Source: Adiantum capillus-veneris (taxonomy: Eukaryota > Streptophyta > Polypodiopsida > Polypodiales > Pteridaceae). Taken from it: DNA of 64,000 nucleotides. The stretch's first letter is position 1; each line of letters starts with the position of its first letter. Under the pieces are notes generated by a model. That model worked only from the letters and a program-made list of their open reading frames with translations. It made no database searches and was not told the origin of the DNA. The translations under genes and the position numbers were made by a program. Positions 10,391-21,220 of this stretch are shown piece by piece. The stretch spans positions 59,941,523 to 60,005,522 of the forward strand of contig CM043970.1 of assembly GCA_014529385.2 (NCBI GenBank), read 5' to 3'.

Positions 10391-12555
10391 CTCTAGGGGC
10401 CCTTTGGGATTAAGGTTAATTAGAGTTCAGCCAATAGGAAGAGGGTGGTGGACACACTCTATACCCTCAAAAAAGTAGGGGGACAAGGTAGCCTTACACC
10501 TCTTAATTGTCTCTTACCTAGTGAGAAGGTAAGGGAGGTGGCTAGGGGAAAGAGGGAGGGGGGAGGGGACCACTTTGACCTCTTTTCCTCCACTTTTTGG
10601 CCCGGATTTAAAAATACACTAAAAATTTCAAATTTCAAGTTTTCCCTCCTTAAAAGGTCCCCAAACCTATTTCATGGTCAAAAAAGAATTTTTGACCTTC
10701 AAAAGTTAAAAACGTGCACTAAAAAATCCAAAAAATTGATTTAAAAAAAAAAAAATCAAAACATCATTTTCACCCTCCAAAGTCTTTCCAAACCTATTCT
10801 ATAGCTAAAAAGTGTTTTTCTCTCTCTACAAACCTTTTTCCAAGCTCTCCATTGCTGCAACAACCACATGCACCCCCTATAGTCCATCATTATCTCTCCG
10901 CTAGCTTTCTCCCACCTCCATTGTAGCACCAAGCAAGCTCCTCCTCCATCTCTTCCCCTTACCCACCACATAGTTTCACACCAAGCTAGCTCCTCTCCCT
11001 TCTCTCATCTCCATTACAACATGAAACAAGATTCTACTCCTCCTACTTTCATTCACTCACACTACATGGAAACCTCTACTCCCGAAGGTGAAAAAAGTAT
11101 GAGCTCACATGAGTTGCATACCACAACAATAGGAGGTGTGAATATCGCGTGGGCATTGCAAGGGTTCATCTCCAACATAAAGATAGAATGGTAAGAAAAC
11201 TACCCTTGTAGCTTACATTCAAAGCTTAACATCATCTCCATCTTTAAGTTTATCATGCTGGAGAGAATTAACCTCTTTATGGATTTCAGTGTTTATGCTT
11301 CACACCTCATAACACTGGGTGGTGCTATTTTGTTAATGACTTTGGTGCGCCATCTATAGTTGTGTAGCATGTGATTTGAGTCTCACAATGTAAGTAAGTT
11401 GTGTTATCTATGGAGAGTCGTCAAAGATTTTTCTTGTAATTTATTCTTCGCATAATTGTCATTAGATAATTGGAATGATATCATTTTGTACTTTATAACT
11501 TTGTGCTCACATAATCTTTTGTTTACTTACATATTCAACTTTTTTTAAGAGGACATGATCAAGCAACCATGTGCAGAGATGGAAATCACTCTATTTTTGT
11601 TCCTTGAGGAACCTTTCACTACCATGTTAAAAGATTTTGATAAGAATAGTAGGTGTTTTTTAGAATCTTGAACCAATAGAGACTCTCTAGGAGCTCTCAT
11701 AGAAGCCATCCATATAGTACTACTATCTTCCCTAGTGTCATAGACACACAAATACTCAAGTGTATATGAATCTCTAGATGAGGAAGACAAATACTTGTAA
11801 GATAAGCCTAACAGCAACAACATTGTCTCCATTTGTAATAATTTTTCATGAGGCTGGATTCCTCTATAAATGCAATATAAATATGTTTTTTTGTTAAGTG
11901 GTGTCGCATTGAGTGAGAGTATTTAATTTAGATTACTGAAGTTTCATACAGATCTGAGAAATATTGTTTACTTTTATGGATATTTTGATTTGCCTGTACG
12001 ATGATTCAAGTCGCAAGTCTTAATCACTTCACCTTGAAGAAATTCAAGCAATATTTTGATTTCAGTTTAATCATTAATGGTTATTCTTATTAAAGTGGAT
12101 CATAAACTTTGTCAAGATGTCCTCATTTGGGGATGTTGAATATATATCATTAGCAATGTTTCACAAGAACACTAGGTGGACACAAGGAAGTAAAAATTGG
12201 CTCCTTGTTTGGTCGATTTCTAGTGTTTAATGTTTAGTGCACAGGATTTGTGAGGCCGTTGACATGGGGAGTTCACTAAAGTATATGTAACATAGCACAT
12301 GTGTTCAACAGATGGGATTTTATATTCTTGTAAAGTTGCAGAAACATGTGTAGATAAGGCCTATAAGAGGTACTTTTAATCCATTCTAGTGAACGCACGT
12401 GATATAGGAAATTTTACATAGTGAATGCTCCGGACCTTTGAACACAAAGAAAGGGGGGGGAGCTCTAATTACATTTGAGTGAAAAGAAGTGGAATTTGTA
12501 CTGTCATGTTGCATAAAGATTTGCTTTCACTTAATCTAAATAAAAATTGGTATCC
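10391..12555. other. T1 interior, left half, no gene recognised
   Basis: GA-rich then AT-rich DNA with CT-rich stretches at about 10800-11030. The longest frames are short and without recognisable domains. A possible small minus-strand frame at 11545-11832 has no coding signature I would trust. Confidence 0.4.
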
Positions 12556-12580
12556 TGAGGTACAGACAAGGCCATATAAT

Positions 12581-12673
12581 GCAAAAAAAGGGGTGGCCAC
12601 AAGAGCGCGTAGTGAGCCATCCAAAACTGCTGGATGGGCCATATGTGGGCCCTTGTGGCCACCGTTTTTTTGC
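12581..12673. repeat. Hairpin copy 1 (93 nt)
   Basis: Arms GCAAAAAAAGGGGTGGCCAC and the complement near 12650-12673; several mismatches toward the loop (AGAGCGCGTAG against ATATGTGGGC). Confidence 0.75.
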
Positions 12674-12902
12674 ATAATTAGGCTATTGCTGCACTCCAGA
12701 ATCCTGGAAAAGATGAGATGAACCTAAAATTGAACTTTTCAAGCACATTATGCCTTCCTTCAACTCAACTTACTAGTTCCCTGCACCAAAAGGGCAAATC
12801 ACATTGGACAGTATAAAAATCTAGTCTCATGCTGTATAAACATCTGGTTTCATCAAATATTAACATTCTTGCTATTATAAGGGGAAAACAAGGCCATATA
12901 AT

Positions 12903-12997
12903 GCAAAAAAAAGGGTGGCCACAAGGGCGTGCAGGTGAGCCATCCAAAACTCTTGGATGGGCCATCTGCGCGCCCTTGTGGCCACCCTTTTTTTTGC
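12903..12997. repeat. Hairpin copy 2 (95 nt)
   Basis: Arms GCAAAAAAAAGGGTGGCCAC and complement, nearly perfect except around GGCGTGCAGG/TCTGCGCGCC; same loop core as copies 1 and 3. Confidence 0.8.
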
Positions 12998-13182
12998 ATA
13001 ATTAGGCTATTGTTGCACTCCAGGACCTTGGAAAAGGTGAGATGAATGTAAAATTTAACTTTTCAAGCACATTATGCCTTCCTTCAACTCAACTTACTAG
13101 TTCCCTGCACCAAAAGGCCAAATCACATTGGACAATATAAAAATCTAGTCTCATGCTACATAAACATCTGGTTTCATCAGCT

Positions 13183-13366
13183 ATTAACATTTTTGCTATC
13201 CTAAGGGGCAAAAAAAGCTAGAAAATGCAAAAAAAAAGGGTGGCCACAAGGGCGCGCAGATGAGCCATCCAAAACTGCTGGATGGGCCATCTGCGCGCCC
13301 TTGTGGCCACCCTTTTTTTTGCATTTTCTAGCTTTGTTTGCCCCTTAGGATGGCAAAAATGTTAAT
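13183..13366. repeat. Hairpin copy 3, extended fold-back (184 nt)
   Basis: ATTAACATTTTTGC at 13183 pairs with GCAAAAATGTTAAT ending at 13366; between them the arms match for about 80 bases including CCTAAGGGGCAAA, AGCTAGAAAATGC and GGCGCGCAGATG. Only a few mismatches are visible. Confidence 0.85.
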
Positions 13367-13380
13367 ATTTGATTTAAATT

Positions 13381-15130
13381 TAACTCTTTATGGCCAAAAC
13401 CACTTAACTTAAAACACATGGATAAACCGAAAAGCCAAATCACTATGGAGACAGTAGACACAACTCTAATCATTTTGTCATTGCAAAGTCATCTGAAATG
13501 ATGTGAGCCTCTACAACTTCTTGAATAGCCTCCAACGCTATTGCTTGCATTTTATACTGATTTCCATAGCTTTGAAGCACCTCCTTCACCGTGTGAACAT
13601 ATTTTTGATGCATAGCCATGATTCAAGTGTTAAGTGTTGAGCTTTTCGGTTGTTTTCAACAGCTTCTAGATTTCAATCGGCTTCGAATCTGTCTGGGCTT
13701 GTCTCACATGAATTTGTTCATCTCATCGCGTTCTTCGACCATCATGTGATGAGAAAAAATCATGTCTTGCTCGCATTCTCCAAAAATCAATGTGCAAGTT
13801 GACAATTTATTTAAAAATGATGTAAAACATACATTTTTTACTTTTTTCTTAATCTACGGGCTCCAACGAGCATTAAAACCATGGAATCTGAAAATACTCA
13901 AAGAACCATTGTTTTTTATTGTGTTAAGGACTGTATTTCCTACATACAAAACTTTCCCAAAATCTTGCCCTAACACCTTCAAAAGTGGCTTCCAAGGAGT
14001 GTACTCGGTCAAAATTTGAAACTGAAGAAAAACAATCAGAATGAACTCCTAGACTGTGTATAAACTTTAGAATAACCAAAATTTCCTTCAAAAAAAAGTT
14101 ATGCTAAAAAATTGAAAATAGCCCCCCATTGGACTCCCCACAACGATAGAAGTCAAAGGGTTCAAGGAGAGGTATGGTGTCACAAGTGCATGGTGGGAAT
14201 CTCATCGAGGTTTATTCCGTCAAGATCTCTTGTACTTTATCATGTCTTCTCATGTACAATCTTACCAAAAAAAAAATGATACTTTAAATGACTACAAATC
14301 TTATTTAACTTATCAAACAATCTAAAATATGGTAGACCAAGAGTGCTCTTACACATCAACAAACAAAAAAGTCCAAACTTCTTCTCATTAACTTTGATAA
14401 ACATACATTTGTGAACAACTTCCAAGGGGTAGTGCAGTCATAGTTCTTACATCCATTCCATGACATGGTATGCTCATGGGGTGACCTATCATATAAAAAT
14501 ATCTTTGATGGGGGTGCCCTCATGTTAGGAAAGGGTGTGCTGCTGATGAAAAGTTGTTGTATTGTCCTACTAGGGATCTCTCCATGTTAGCATAGTGATT
14601 TTTGGTGTAGTGGGAGCCACATTGCTTGAGGAGAGCTACGCTTCATGTTATGCTAGTTCCTTGAGCCATTCTTGCATTAGGATGAGATTACCCACCTCTA
14701 ATAAGGATGGATTTGAAGCACCTACCTGCAAGATGTAACAAAGAAGGCTGTTTTAGAGGAAAAGTGGTGACACTTGACCTCTCTAACCTGCACCCACTGT
14801 TTCTTGTAATGCCACTGTTTTGAGCTGAAGAGCTTGACATTCGTGCATCCACGAATGCAAAGAAGCACCTGCACCCATACACAACCAATTGCAATAGCCT
14901 AGCAAGCCTACTTCTCCCCTCCTAAGATATTGAAGAACCATACACATTCGTCTCACCGACAGTATGACGATCTTGGGATGACCTCTGCTCACCCTCACGT
15001 GCGGCCTTCGGTGCAAACACCGCGGACAAGCAATATGTACACTTTTGTTGTGCGGAGTACATGGTGGTGGAGGGATACAATTTGTGATGTCCGTGAGCAC
15101 CATGGCGGTTGTTGCGTGAGGAAGCAAAGA
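13381..15130. other. T1 interior, right half, no gene recognised
   Basis: Mixed AT-rich DNA. Frames of up to about 130 codons near 14680-15360 fall in simple purine/pyrimidine sequence or lack domains, so I do not call genes. Confidence 0.4.
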
Positions 15131-15135
15131 ATGAA

Positions 15136-15353
15136 AAGAAAGAGGGGGGAGGGAGAGGGAGGAACATGGGAGGAGAGAAGGGGGCAGAGGGAGAGAGACG
15201 GGAGGAGGAGGAGAGAAGGGGGTAGGGAGGGAAAGGAGAGGAACATGGGAGGAGAGAAGGGGGCAGAGGGGGGAGAGGGAGAGAGAGGGGAGGAGGAGGA
15301 GAGAAGGGAGTAGGGAGGGAGAGGAGAGGGAGAGAGGAGGAAGAAGGAGGAGA
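15136..15353 (+). repeat. Purine-rich low-complexity tract
   Basis: Almost pure A/G on the plus strand with a repeated block (GGAACATGGGAGGAGAGAAG at about 15160 and 15240). Such tracts can form triplex DNA. The long Ser/Pro/Leu frames on the other strand are a by-product. Confidence 0.8.
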
Positions 15354-15752
15354 GAACACAGGGTTTTTTTTGGGGGGAGATTTTTTTTTGAAAAAGTGGA
15401 CTTTTAGTGTTTGTAGGTTTAAAAAAATGTCAAAAAATGATTTTTTGATGTGTATATATGTTGGGAGGGAATTTTAAGTCAAAAATAAGTAAAAATAACT
15501 TTTTTAAAAAAAGTCAAATTTTGGCTCTTAGTGACCCACGTTTTTGCTGATGTGGCCACACCCCTTTACTCCCTTCACTTTCCAAAAGCTAGAGAGAGAA
15601 AGTGACCTCTTAGGTCCACATCCTACATGTGTCTAAAAAAAAGCTAGAAAAGTCTACTCAAAACTAGCTTCTTGAATGCCCTTGTCCCCTTAACCCTACA
15701 CAACATTATCCTTAATCCCTAAAAATTAGGATTCCTTACAAGACCCATGCAA

Positions 15753-15767
15753 GGTTCATATTTCTCC
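15753..15767 (-). repeat. T1 right terminal inverted repeat
   Basis: Minus-strand GGAGAAATATGAACC; partner of 10376-10390. TA at 15768-15769 is the second copy of the target duplication. Confidence 0.65.
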
Positions 15768-16089
15768 TAATGGTACATACTGAGTCCCGTTTCTGTCCAT
15801 GTACATTTTTCCTTGTTTGTTTTCCCTAATCTCTTCTTCGAACTCAATACCATGGTCATCAATGCAAATAACATAGTCCTCGTTAGGGTCCAGGTAAACC
15901 TGAGCTCCATGGAAGTTAGTCTTATAAAAAGAGAGTATATGCTTATACCGCATTGTCGTTACGATTTTCGAGTGAGTCGAGTAAGAAGACATTTCAGATG
16001 TTGAATCTGAAAAAGTGTCTGAGATTTCTTCAAGAATTGTGTACAAGGAATTGCCTTGATTCATGCTGTCTTTGGTGGATACTCTATTG
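15768..16089 (-). pseudogene. E1 gag N-terminal region, second segment (between C1 and T1)
   Basis: An open frame of about 105 codons (SLYTILEEISDTFSD ... YLDPNEDYVICIDDHG ... DRNGTQYVPL). Acidic, no known catalytic motif. Its 5' side joins in phase to the segment at 21157-21220 when C1 and one target copy are removed, and its 3' side joins in phase to 10375 when T1 is removed. This double restoration is strong evidence that all three belong to one gag gene. Confidence 0.8.
16085..16089. repeat. C1 target-site duplication, left copy (TATTG)
   Basis: TATTG here and TACTG at 21157-21161; one base differs, consistent with an old insertion. Confidence 0.7.
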
Positions 16090-16316
16090 TGTTACCATAT
16101 ACATGTGGTAGTGATGTTTGTGAACACACTAGGACCACCGGGGTATTTTTTCCCTCTTTAGGAGGTTTTTTCCCCTGTGCATTGTATATACGCCCATCAC
16201 TCTAGGGCTATCTATCTTTCCATTGCATACTAAGTAACACACTCTCTATTGTGTGCCTTGAGCTTCCTTCATCTTCTCCAAGCTGTGTGCGTTTCTCTGC
16301 AACCCTAATTCCAACA
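16090..16316 (+). repeat. C1 5' LTR
   Basis: Starts TGTTACCATATACATG and ends CTAATTCCAACA. 227 bp; the 3' LTR is 207 bp because this copy has an extra CTTTAGGAGGTTTTTT-type insert near 16155. Both contain the CATTGTATATACGCCC promoter-like TATA region. Confidence 0.9.
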
Positions 16317-16318
16317 AT

Positions 16319-16330
16319 TGGTATCAGAGC
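16319..16330 (+). other. C1 primer-binding site (initiator Met tRNA)
   Basis: TGGTATCAGAGC, two bases after the 5' LTR: the usual primer site of plant copia elements. Confidence 0.92.
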
Positions 16331-16678
16331 AGGTTGCATCCTCCCGGGCTTAGTCGCCAGCTGCTCCAGCACATGCCTGCTTACTTTCTCCGATTTCAGT
16401 GAGCTTTGGAAAGCGTTCGCAGGTCGACAAAAATTTCGGGATAGCTCGTAGAGTTCACTCTGCTCAGATTTTTGATTCGGGCTCATTTCGGCCTCCGTTT
16501 CCACTATAGGCAGTATTGCACAGGCTATTTTGTCATTTTGTGCAAAATTTCTGTCAGCGCCGTTTTTTTCATAACAGGTGCCTCATAGTCTTCTACGGTT
16601 TGTGCTATATAGCACGTGTTGTTCCCACTCCATTTCTCCTATTTTCGAGCAATTTTCACATCAGGTGCAGCATTTACC

Positions 16679-17590
16679 ATGGCTGACAACAACACAGATG
16701 TCTTCAAGATGTTTGCTGCTGAGGACAGGTTTGATGGGTACAATTACCCTATGTGGGCTCATATGATGCAACATGTTCTTGTGTCCAAGGGCGTTTGGAA
16801 TATTGTGCAGGGCATTGATGTACGTCCTAGTTCTGAGGATGTAGGTGATGTTGAGGATGTTGCAGGTCTTGCTGCAAGGATTGCTGCTATTAGAGTTGTT
16901 TTGCTTACGGTAGAACAAGCTCGTTGGGATGTAAAGGATGCGCAGGCTCATGCATTGATTGCGTTGTCTGTGAAGCGCACCATTGTTCCTCACATTCGTT
17001 CAGCAAAATCTGGAAAATAGGCTTGGGATATTCTAGCAGGTCTTTATGCAAGCCGCAATGAAGCTAAAATTTCTTTGCTGTGTAAAGAGCTGGAGTCGAA
17101 GATTATGCATGAGGAAGATGATATGGACACTTTCCTTGCTAGTGTCAAGGATATCAATGAGCAGATTATTTCTGCAGGTGAAGTCATTTCAGTCAGTTCC
17201 CTTGTGCAGACTGTTCTTAATGCCTTACCAGATTCTTACCAGACTTTTGATAGTACTTGGAGACTTATGACCCAAGGAAATCCAAAAGTTGTCAAGTTTG
17301 ATGCATTATGCACATTGCTGTTGCAAGAGTCACTTTCCAAAAAAAACAGGACTAGATAGCGTGCAGTTGAACAGGCTTTTATTGCTTCTCAAAGAAAGGG
17401 TGGTAACAGCAATGCAGCCACTTCTTATGGTTCTGTTGCTAGTGGAAAAACATATGTTCCCAATGCTTTTGCTGGTAGCACTTCGTCTAGGAATTCTGGT
17501 GATAAGGGCAAAAAGAAGATGCGTTGCCATTATTGTAAAGCTAATGATCACTTGATCAAGTTGTGTCCTAAGTTGAAGGCCAAAGAGGCT
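16679..17590 (+). pseudogene. C1 gag
   Basis: Starts at ATG 16679-16681 (MADNNTDVFKMFAAEDRFDG, then YNYPMWAHMMQHVL), the typical copia gag opening. The capsid part continues in the same protein after TAG at 17018-17020 and TAG at 17357-17359. A zinc knuckle, CHYCKANDHLIKLC (CX2CX4HX4C), lies at about 17523-17570. Gag forms the virus-like particle that shelters reverse transcription. Stops mean no full product from this copy. Confidence 0.88.
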
Positions 17591-18307
17591 AAGAAGAAAG
17601 AGGGTGGTTCCACTACAAATGTAGCCATTGTTGAGTCTTTAGTGAAAGGAGACTGTGTTGCTGATGTTGATGTAGAATGGGCTTTTAGCGCAGAGTGCAC
17701 TTACAATTCTGTTGTCCATGATGCATGCTTGTCAGTTGTTGTAGATTCACATGTGTGGTATTTTGATAGTGGTGCTACAAAGCACATCACCTCACATCGT
17801 GAATTGTTTACCTCTCTCGAGTCTGTCCCTCGTGGGAATTCAATCACTTGTGCCAACAATGCCTCTTATCCGGTTCAGGGAGTTGGAAAGATTATGCTTA
17901 CTGCTGCAAATGGCAGTTCCTTCACACTTGTTAATGCACTTTATGTACCTGGGATCAAGAAGAATCTCGTCTTATTCGCACTTTCTAGACTTGGACTTGT
18001 AGTCAAATTTGTGGATGACAGATGTACAGTTCATGATATCAGTTTTGGTGATGAAATTATTGCATCTGGCCTTTTGTGCCGTGGTCTGTATAAGATCACT
18101 TTGTATGACAAATGTGGACAAAATTTTGCAAATGCTGTTGCAGATTCAAGGGCTATTTCAGATGCAAAACTTTGGCATGCACGTTTTGGTCATCTGAATT
18201 TTGTCAGTTTGCTGCGTTTGCAGAAATCTGATATGGTTGCTTTTTTGCCGCCTCTTGAAGCACCTGTCAAACATGTTTGTGAAGGCTGTATTTTGGGTAA
18301 GATGTAG
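17591..18307 (+). pseudogene. C1 protease and pre-integrase domain
   Basis: The protease active site is WYFDSGATKHIT at about 17757-17795, the canonical copia D-S-G-A-T. Then NALYVPGIKKNLV and the GAG-pre-integrase zinc region AKLWHARFGHLNF ... CEGCILGKM. A TAG at 18305-18307 interrupts just before the integrase core. C2 has lost the stretch between the protease and CEGCILGKM. Confidence 0.88.
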
Positions 18308-19370
18308 CATTCTAAGTTTCCAAAGGATGGTTCAGTTCTGGCCACATGCAGGTTGCAACTTGTGCATAGTGATGTTTGTGGGCCCATGCAAACTCCGTCC
18401 TTGGGCAATTATCTTTACTTTGTGACTTTTATTGATGATTACTCCAGGCATGCATGGGTATTTCCACTTAAAGCGAAGTCAGAAGTTTCTATGTGCTTCA
18501 ATTTTTTTTGGCTATGGCTGAAAATGTCTCGAAATGTACTATGGGCACCCTCCGTTCCGATCGAGGGCGGGAGTATATGTCTCATGAATTGAATGCATTT
18601 CTGGCTAGTCGTGGGATAAAACACCAATGTATAATGCCTTATACATCTTAGCAAAATGGTGTTGCTGAGAGGAAAAATAGCTCACTGACGAAAATGGCAC
18701 GATGTATGGTCAAAAGTCAAGCTTTTTCTCATTCTTTTTGTCTTGAGGCATATCAAGCATGGCATGATAGAAAGCATTCAAATTGAGCACATGCATGTTT
18801 TTGGTTGTTTGGCATATGCTTTGGTGCCACAAACACAGCGCAGAAAATTGGATGATAAGGCTGTCAAATGTATTTTTGTTGGTTATAGTGCTAAAAGGAA
18901 AGATTACAGGTTGTATCATTCGCAAACAAAACGTATTCTGGTTTCACGGGATGTAGTGTTTGTGGAAGATTCTGTTCAGTCCTTGCTGTCATGTACTAGA
19001 GACAATAATGTAAGCTCACGGGACATTTATGACACTTTGTTGCCTCTTTTCAATGGTGGAAATACGAATGTAATTTCCAATGAGGAAAATGTACAGCCTA
19101 TGGGGGTTTTTGAAAGTGTTACAGATCAGCCTATTACTGATGCAGATGTACATGATGTACTTGATGAGGAAAGGTCTGAAAATGAGCAGGTTAGAGGTAT
19201 GCCAAAATGGCTGGTGCACACTTTGTGTGACAGTAAATTGGATGCACCTTTGTCTAGTCGTACTCGTTCAGAATCTCGCCATGCATCTTATGCATCAGAT
19301 TGTTATGCATTGGCTGTGTATAGCTTACATGATGTTGAGGAGCCTCTGTCTTTTGATGAAGCAGAGAATT
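18308..19370 (+). pseudogene. C1 integrase (deleted)
   Basis: Core begins HSDVCGPMQTPSLGN with FIDDYSRHAWVFPL. After about 18500 frames break, and the segment around 18740-18765 jumps from CLEAYQ straight to AWHDRKHS, missing about 22 codons present in C2 (the MCATYVLRRCPTKALQS region). The C-terminal part (VFGCLAYALVPQTQRRK, KCIFVGYS) is readable from 18743. Not functional. Confidence 0.85.
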
Positions 19371-20340
19371 CAGAAAATTGGATGGCTACCATGCAATCAA
19401 AATATGATGCACTTATAGAAAATGACACATGGACTTTATGTGATTTGCCTCCTGGCAAAAAGGCCATTGGTACAAAGTGGGTTTACAAGTTGAAACGCAA
19501 GGCGGATGGTGAGATCGATCTCCATAAGGCTTGCCTTGTTGCAAAGGGTTATGCACAACAAAAAGGCATAGATTATGAAGGGACTTTTTCTCCCACTTGT
19601 CGTATGACTACTGTGCGTTTTCTATGTGCATTGGCAGCTCATTTTGGTTGGGATGTACATCAATCAGACATTGTTACTGCTTTCTTGAATGGTGACATAT
19701 TTGAGGAAGTTTATGTAACGCAGCCTCGTGGTTTTGTCATAAAAGAACAAGAGGACAAAGTGTGCAGATGTAAGAAGGCTTTGTATGGGTTGAAGCAATC
19801 TCCTCGTGCTTGGTATGAGAAAGCTGACACTCATTTGGTCAAATGAGGCTTTCGTAACAGTCCAACAGAAAGCACATTGTATGTAAAGCGTGAGGATGAT
19901 GTATTTCTCATTGTGGTTCTTTATGTCGATGATTTGCTGATCACTGGACCAAATGAGAGACATATTGCTAATTTAAGGCTGATTTGAATGCTACTTTCAA
20001 GATGAAAGATTTGGGGCTGTTGCATCATTACTTGGGTATACACTTTAAGCAGTGTGATGGTGGTATTGCCTTCTGTCAGAAAAGTTACATAGAGACATTG
20101 CTATGTAAGTTTGGACTTGAGGATTGCAAACCTGTTGCCACTCCCATGGAAACAGGTTTGAAGTTGAGTCTACATGATGTTGGCGATCTTGCTGATGTCA
20201 CTCTTTATCAAACTGCTGTTGGCTGCCTCATTTATGTATGCAACACGAGGCTAGATATTCAGTTTGCAGTCTCACAGGTCATCAGATTTATGCAGAGCCC
20301 AGGGTCTAAGCATTGGTAGGATGTCAAGAGGATTTCCGCT
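19371..20340 (+). pseudogene. C1 reverse transcriptase
   Basis: Copia RT: ENDTWTLCDLPPGKKAIGTKW, KARLVAKG-like KACLVAKGYAQQKG, HQSDIVTAFLNG, KALYGLKQSPRAWYEK, and the catalytic YVDD at 19922-19933 (VVLYVDDLLITGP). A TGA at about 19844 and a frameshift near 19975 interrupt. The thumb (MKDLGLLHHYLGI, TPMETGLKLSLHD) continues to about 20319. Confidence 0.9.
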
Positions 20341-20359
20341 ACCTTAGTGGCAGTTTAAA

Positions 20360-20873
20360 CCTTGGCTTGTTTTATCCCAAGGGGGGATCATTGCTGCCAG
20401 AGTTACATGCTTTTTTGGACTCAGATTGGGCTGGTTGTTTTGACACTAGAGTGTCCATGTGGTTTTTGTTTCATGCTTGGTAGTTCATGTATATCATGGT
20501 TGAGCAAGAAGCAACCTACTGTTGCCACTTTGAATTGTGAGGCTGAGTATAGGGCAATCTTCACAACTATGTTGAGTGTGTATGGCTCAAATGCCTAATG
20601 GCTGATTTGGGTGTTGGACAGGATACTGCCAACACTATCTACACTGATAGTCAGAGCGCATTGGCAGTTGCAATGAACCCAGTTTTTCATGCTCGCACAA
20701 AGCACATTGAGGTGCATTACCACTATTTCAAGGAGAGGCTCTCAGTAAGAGAGATCAGCTTGGCTTATGTGCCAACACAGGACAACCTTGCAGATCCTTT
20801 CACAAAGGCATTGTCTTGTGAGAAGCTCGAAGCTTTCCGCAAAGCTTTGGGCTTGCTCCCCTTTGTGGACTGA
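20360..20873 (+). pseudogene. C1 RNase H
   Basis: Two frames: SWLSKKQPTVATLNCEAEYRA then IYTDSQSALAVAMNPVFHAR, KHIEVHYHYFKER and YVPTQDNLADPFTKAL, the standard end of copia pol (stop TGA at 20871-20873). A frameshift lies near 20598. Confidence 0.88.
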
Positions 20874-20938
20874 TCATGTCCTCCGGTCATGGCACTTCCC
20901 TTTACTCATGTGCCAGCTCTCGTTCACCGCATCACTCC

Positions 20939-20947
20939 AGGGGGGGA
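20939..20947 (+). other. C1 polypurine tract
   Basis: AGGGGGGGA just upstream of the 3' LTR; primes plus-strand DNA synthesis. Confidence 0.85.
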
Positions 20948-20949
20948 TT

Positions 20950-21156
20950 TGTTACCATATACATGTGGTAGTGATGTGTGTGAACACACTAGGACCGCCG
21001 GGGCATTTTTTCCCCCGTGCATTGTATATACGCCCATCACTCTAGGGCTATCTATCTTTCCATTGCATACTAAGTAACACACTCTCTTTTGTGTGCCTTG
21101 AGCTTCCTTCGTCTTCTTCAAGCTGTGTGCGTTTCTCTTCAACCCTAATTCCAACA
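20950..21156 (+). repeat. C1 3' LTR
   Basis: TGTTACCATATACATG ... CTAATTCCAACA, 207 bp; differs from the 5' LTR by a handful of substitutions plus one about 20-bp indel. Confidence 0.9.
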
Positions 21157-21220
21157 TACTGGAGGTTTCTCCGACAAATATGCCTTGATTTCCTTGTACA
21201 TGACCAGATCTAAGGTTCAT
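21157..21220 (-). pseudogene. E1 gag start, first segment (before C1)
   Basis: ATG at 21218-21220 opens MNLRSGHVQGNQGIFVGE, the kind of N-terminus often seen on plant gypsy gag proteins. C1 cuts the frame after 21 codons. Removing C1 with one target copy gives ...GETSSRVSTKDSMNQ with no break. The codon at 21218 is the best E1 translation start. Confidence 0.75.

Larger units (their letters stand above)
12555..13380. repeat. Tandem array of three about 323-bp units, each with a long hairpin
   Basis: Three hairpins begin GCAAAAAA at 12581, 12903 and 13227 (spacing 322 and 324 bp). Each reads as a Lys/A-run, then GGGTGGCCACAAGGGC, a centre GAGCCATCCAAAAC and the inverted complement ending GCATT or GCATAAT. 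Units one and two are near identical in the spacer too (both carry CCTTCCTTCAACTCAACTTACTAG). The third hairpin is much longer: arms extend to 13183 and 13366, with about 80-bp near-perfect arms. Could be a tandemly amplified fold-back (MITE-like) element or a source of small RNA. Confidence 0.8.
10376..15767. mobile_element. T1: 5.4-kb non-autonomous inverted-repeat DNA transposon
   Basis: The two ends match as inverted repeats: GGAAAAATATGAACC at 10376-10390 and the complement of GGAGAAATATGAACC at 15753-15767, with a further shared GGGATTAAGG-T/A-TAAT block about 20-50 bases further in and CT-rich subterminal DNA on both sides. It interrupts the E1 gag frame with a TA duplication. I find no transposase frame inside: it holds AT-rich DNA, a hairpin tandem array (12581-13366) and a purine-rich tract. 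TA targets are used by Tc1/mariner-type elements, but the termini do not look like known plant members, so the superfamily is open. Confidence 0.65.
16090..21156 (+). mobile_element. C1: Ty1/copia retrotransposon with both LTRs
   Basis: 5' LTR 16090-16316, Met-tRNA primer site 16319-16330, gag and pol in copia order (gag, protease, integrase, RT, RNase H), polypurine tract 20939-20947, 3' LTR 20950-21156. Coding frames carry several stops and frameshifts and the integrase has lost about 70 bases compared with C2. A second, inverted copy (C2) is at 42225-45891. Confidence 0.92.

Noticed and set aside
12469-12965. Small frames within the hairpin units
   Set aside because: They are copies of the hairpin sequence read in several frames and do not persist between units.
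14922-15359. Long Ser/Pro/Leu and Arg/Glu/Gly-rich frames
   Set aside because: They fall in a purine-rich low-complexity tract on both strands and have no domain.
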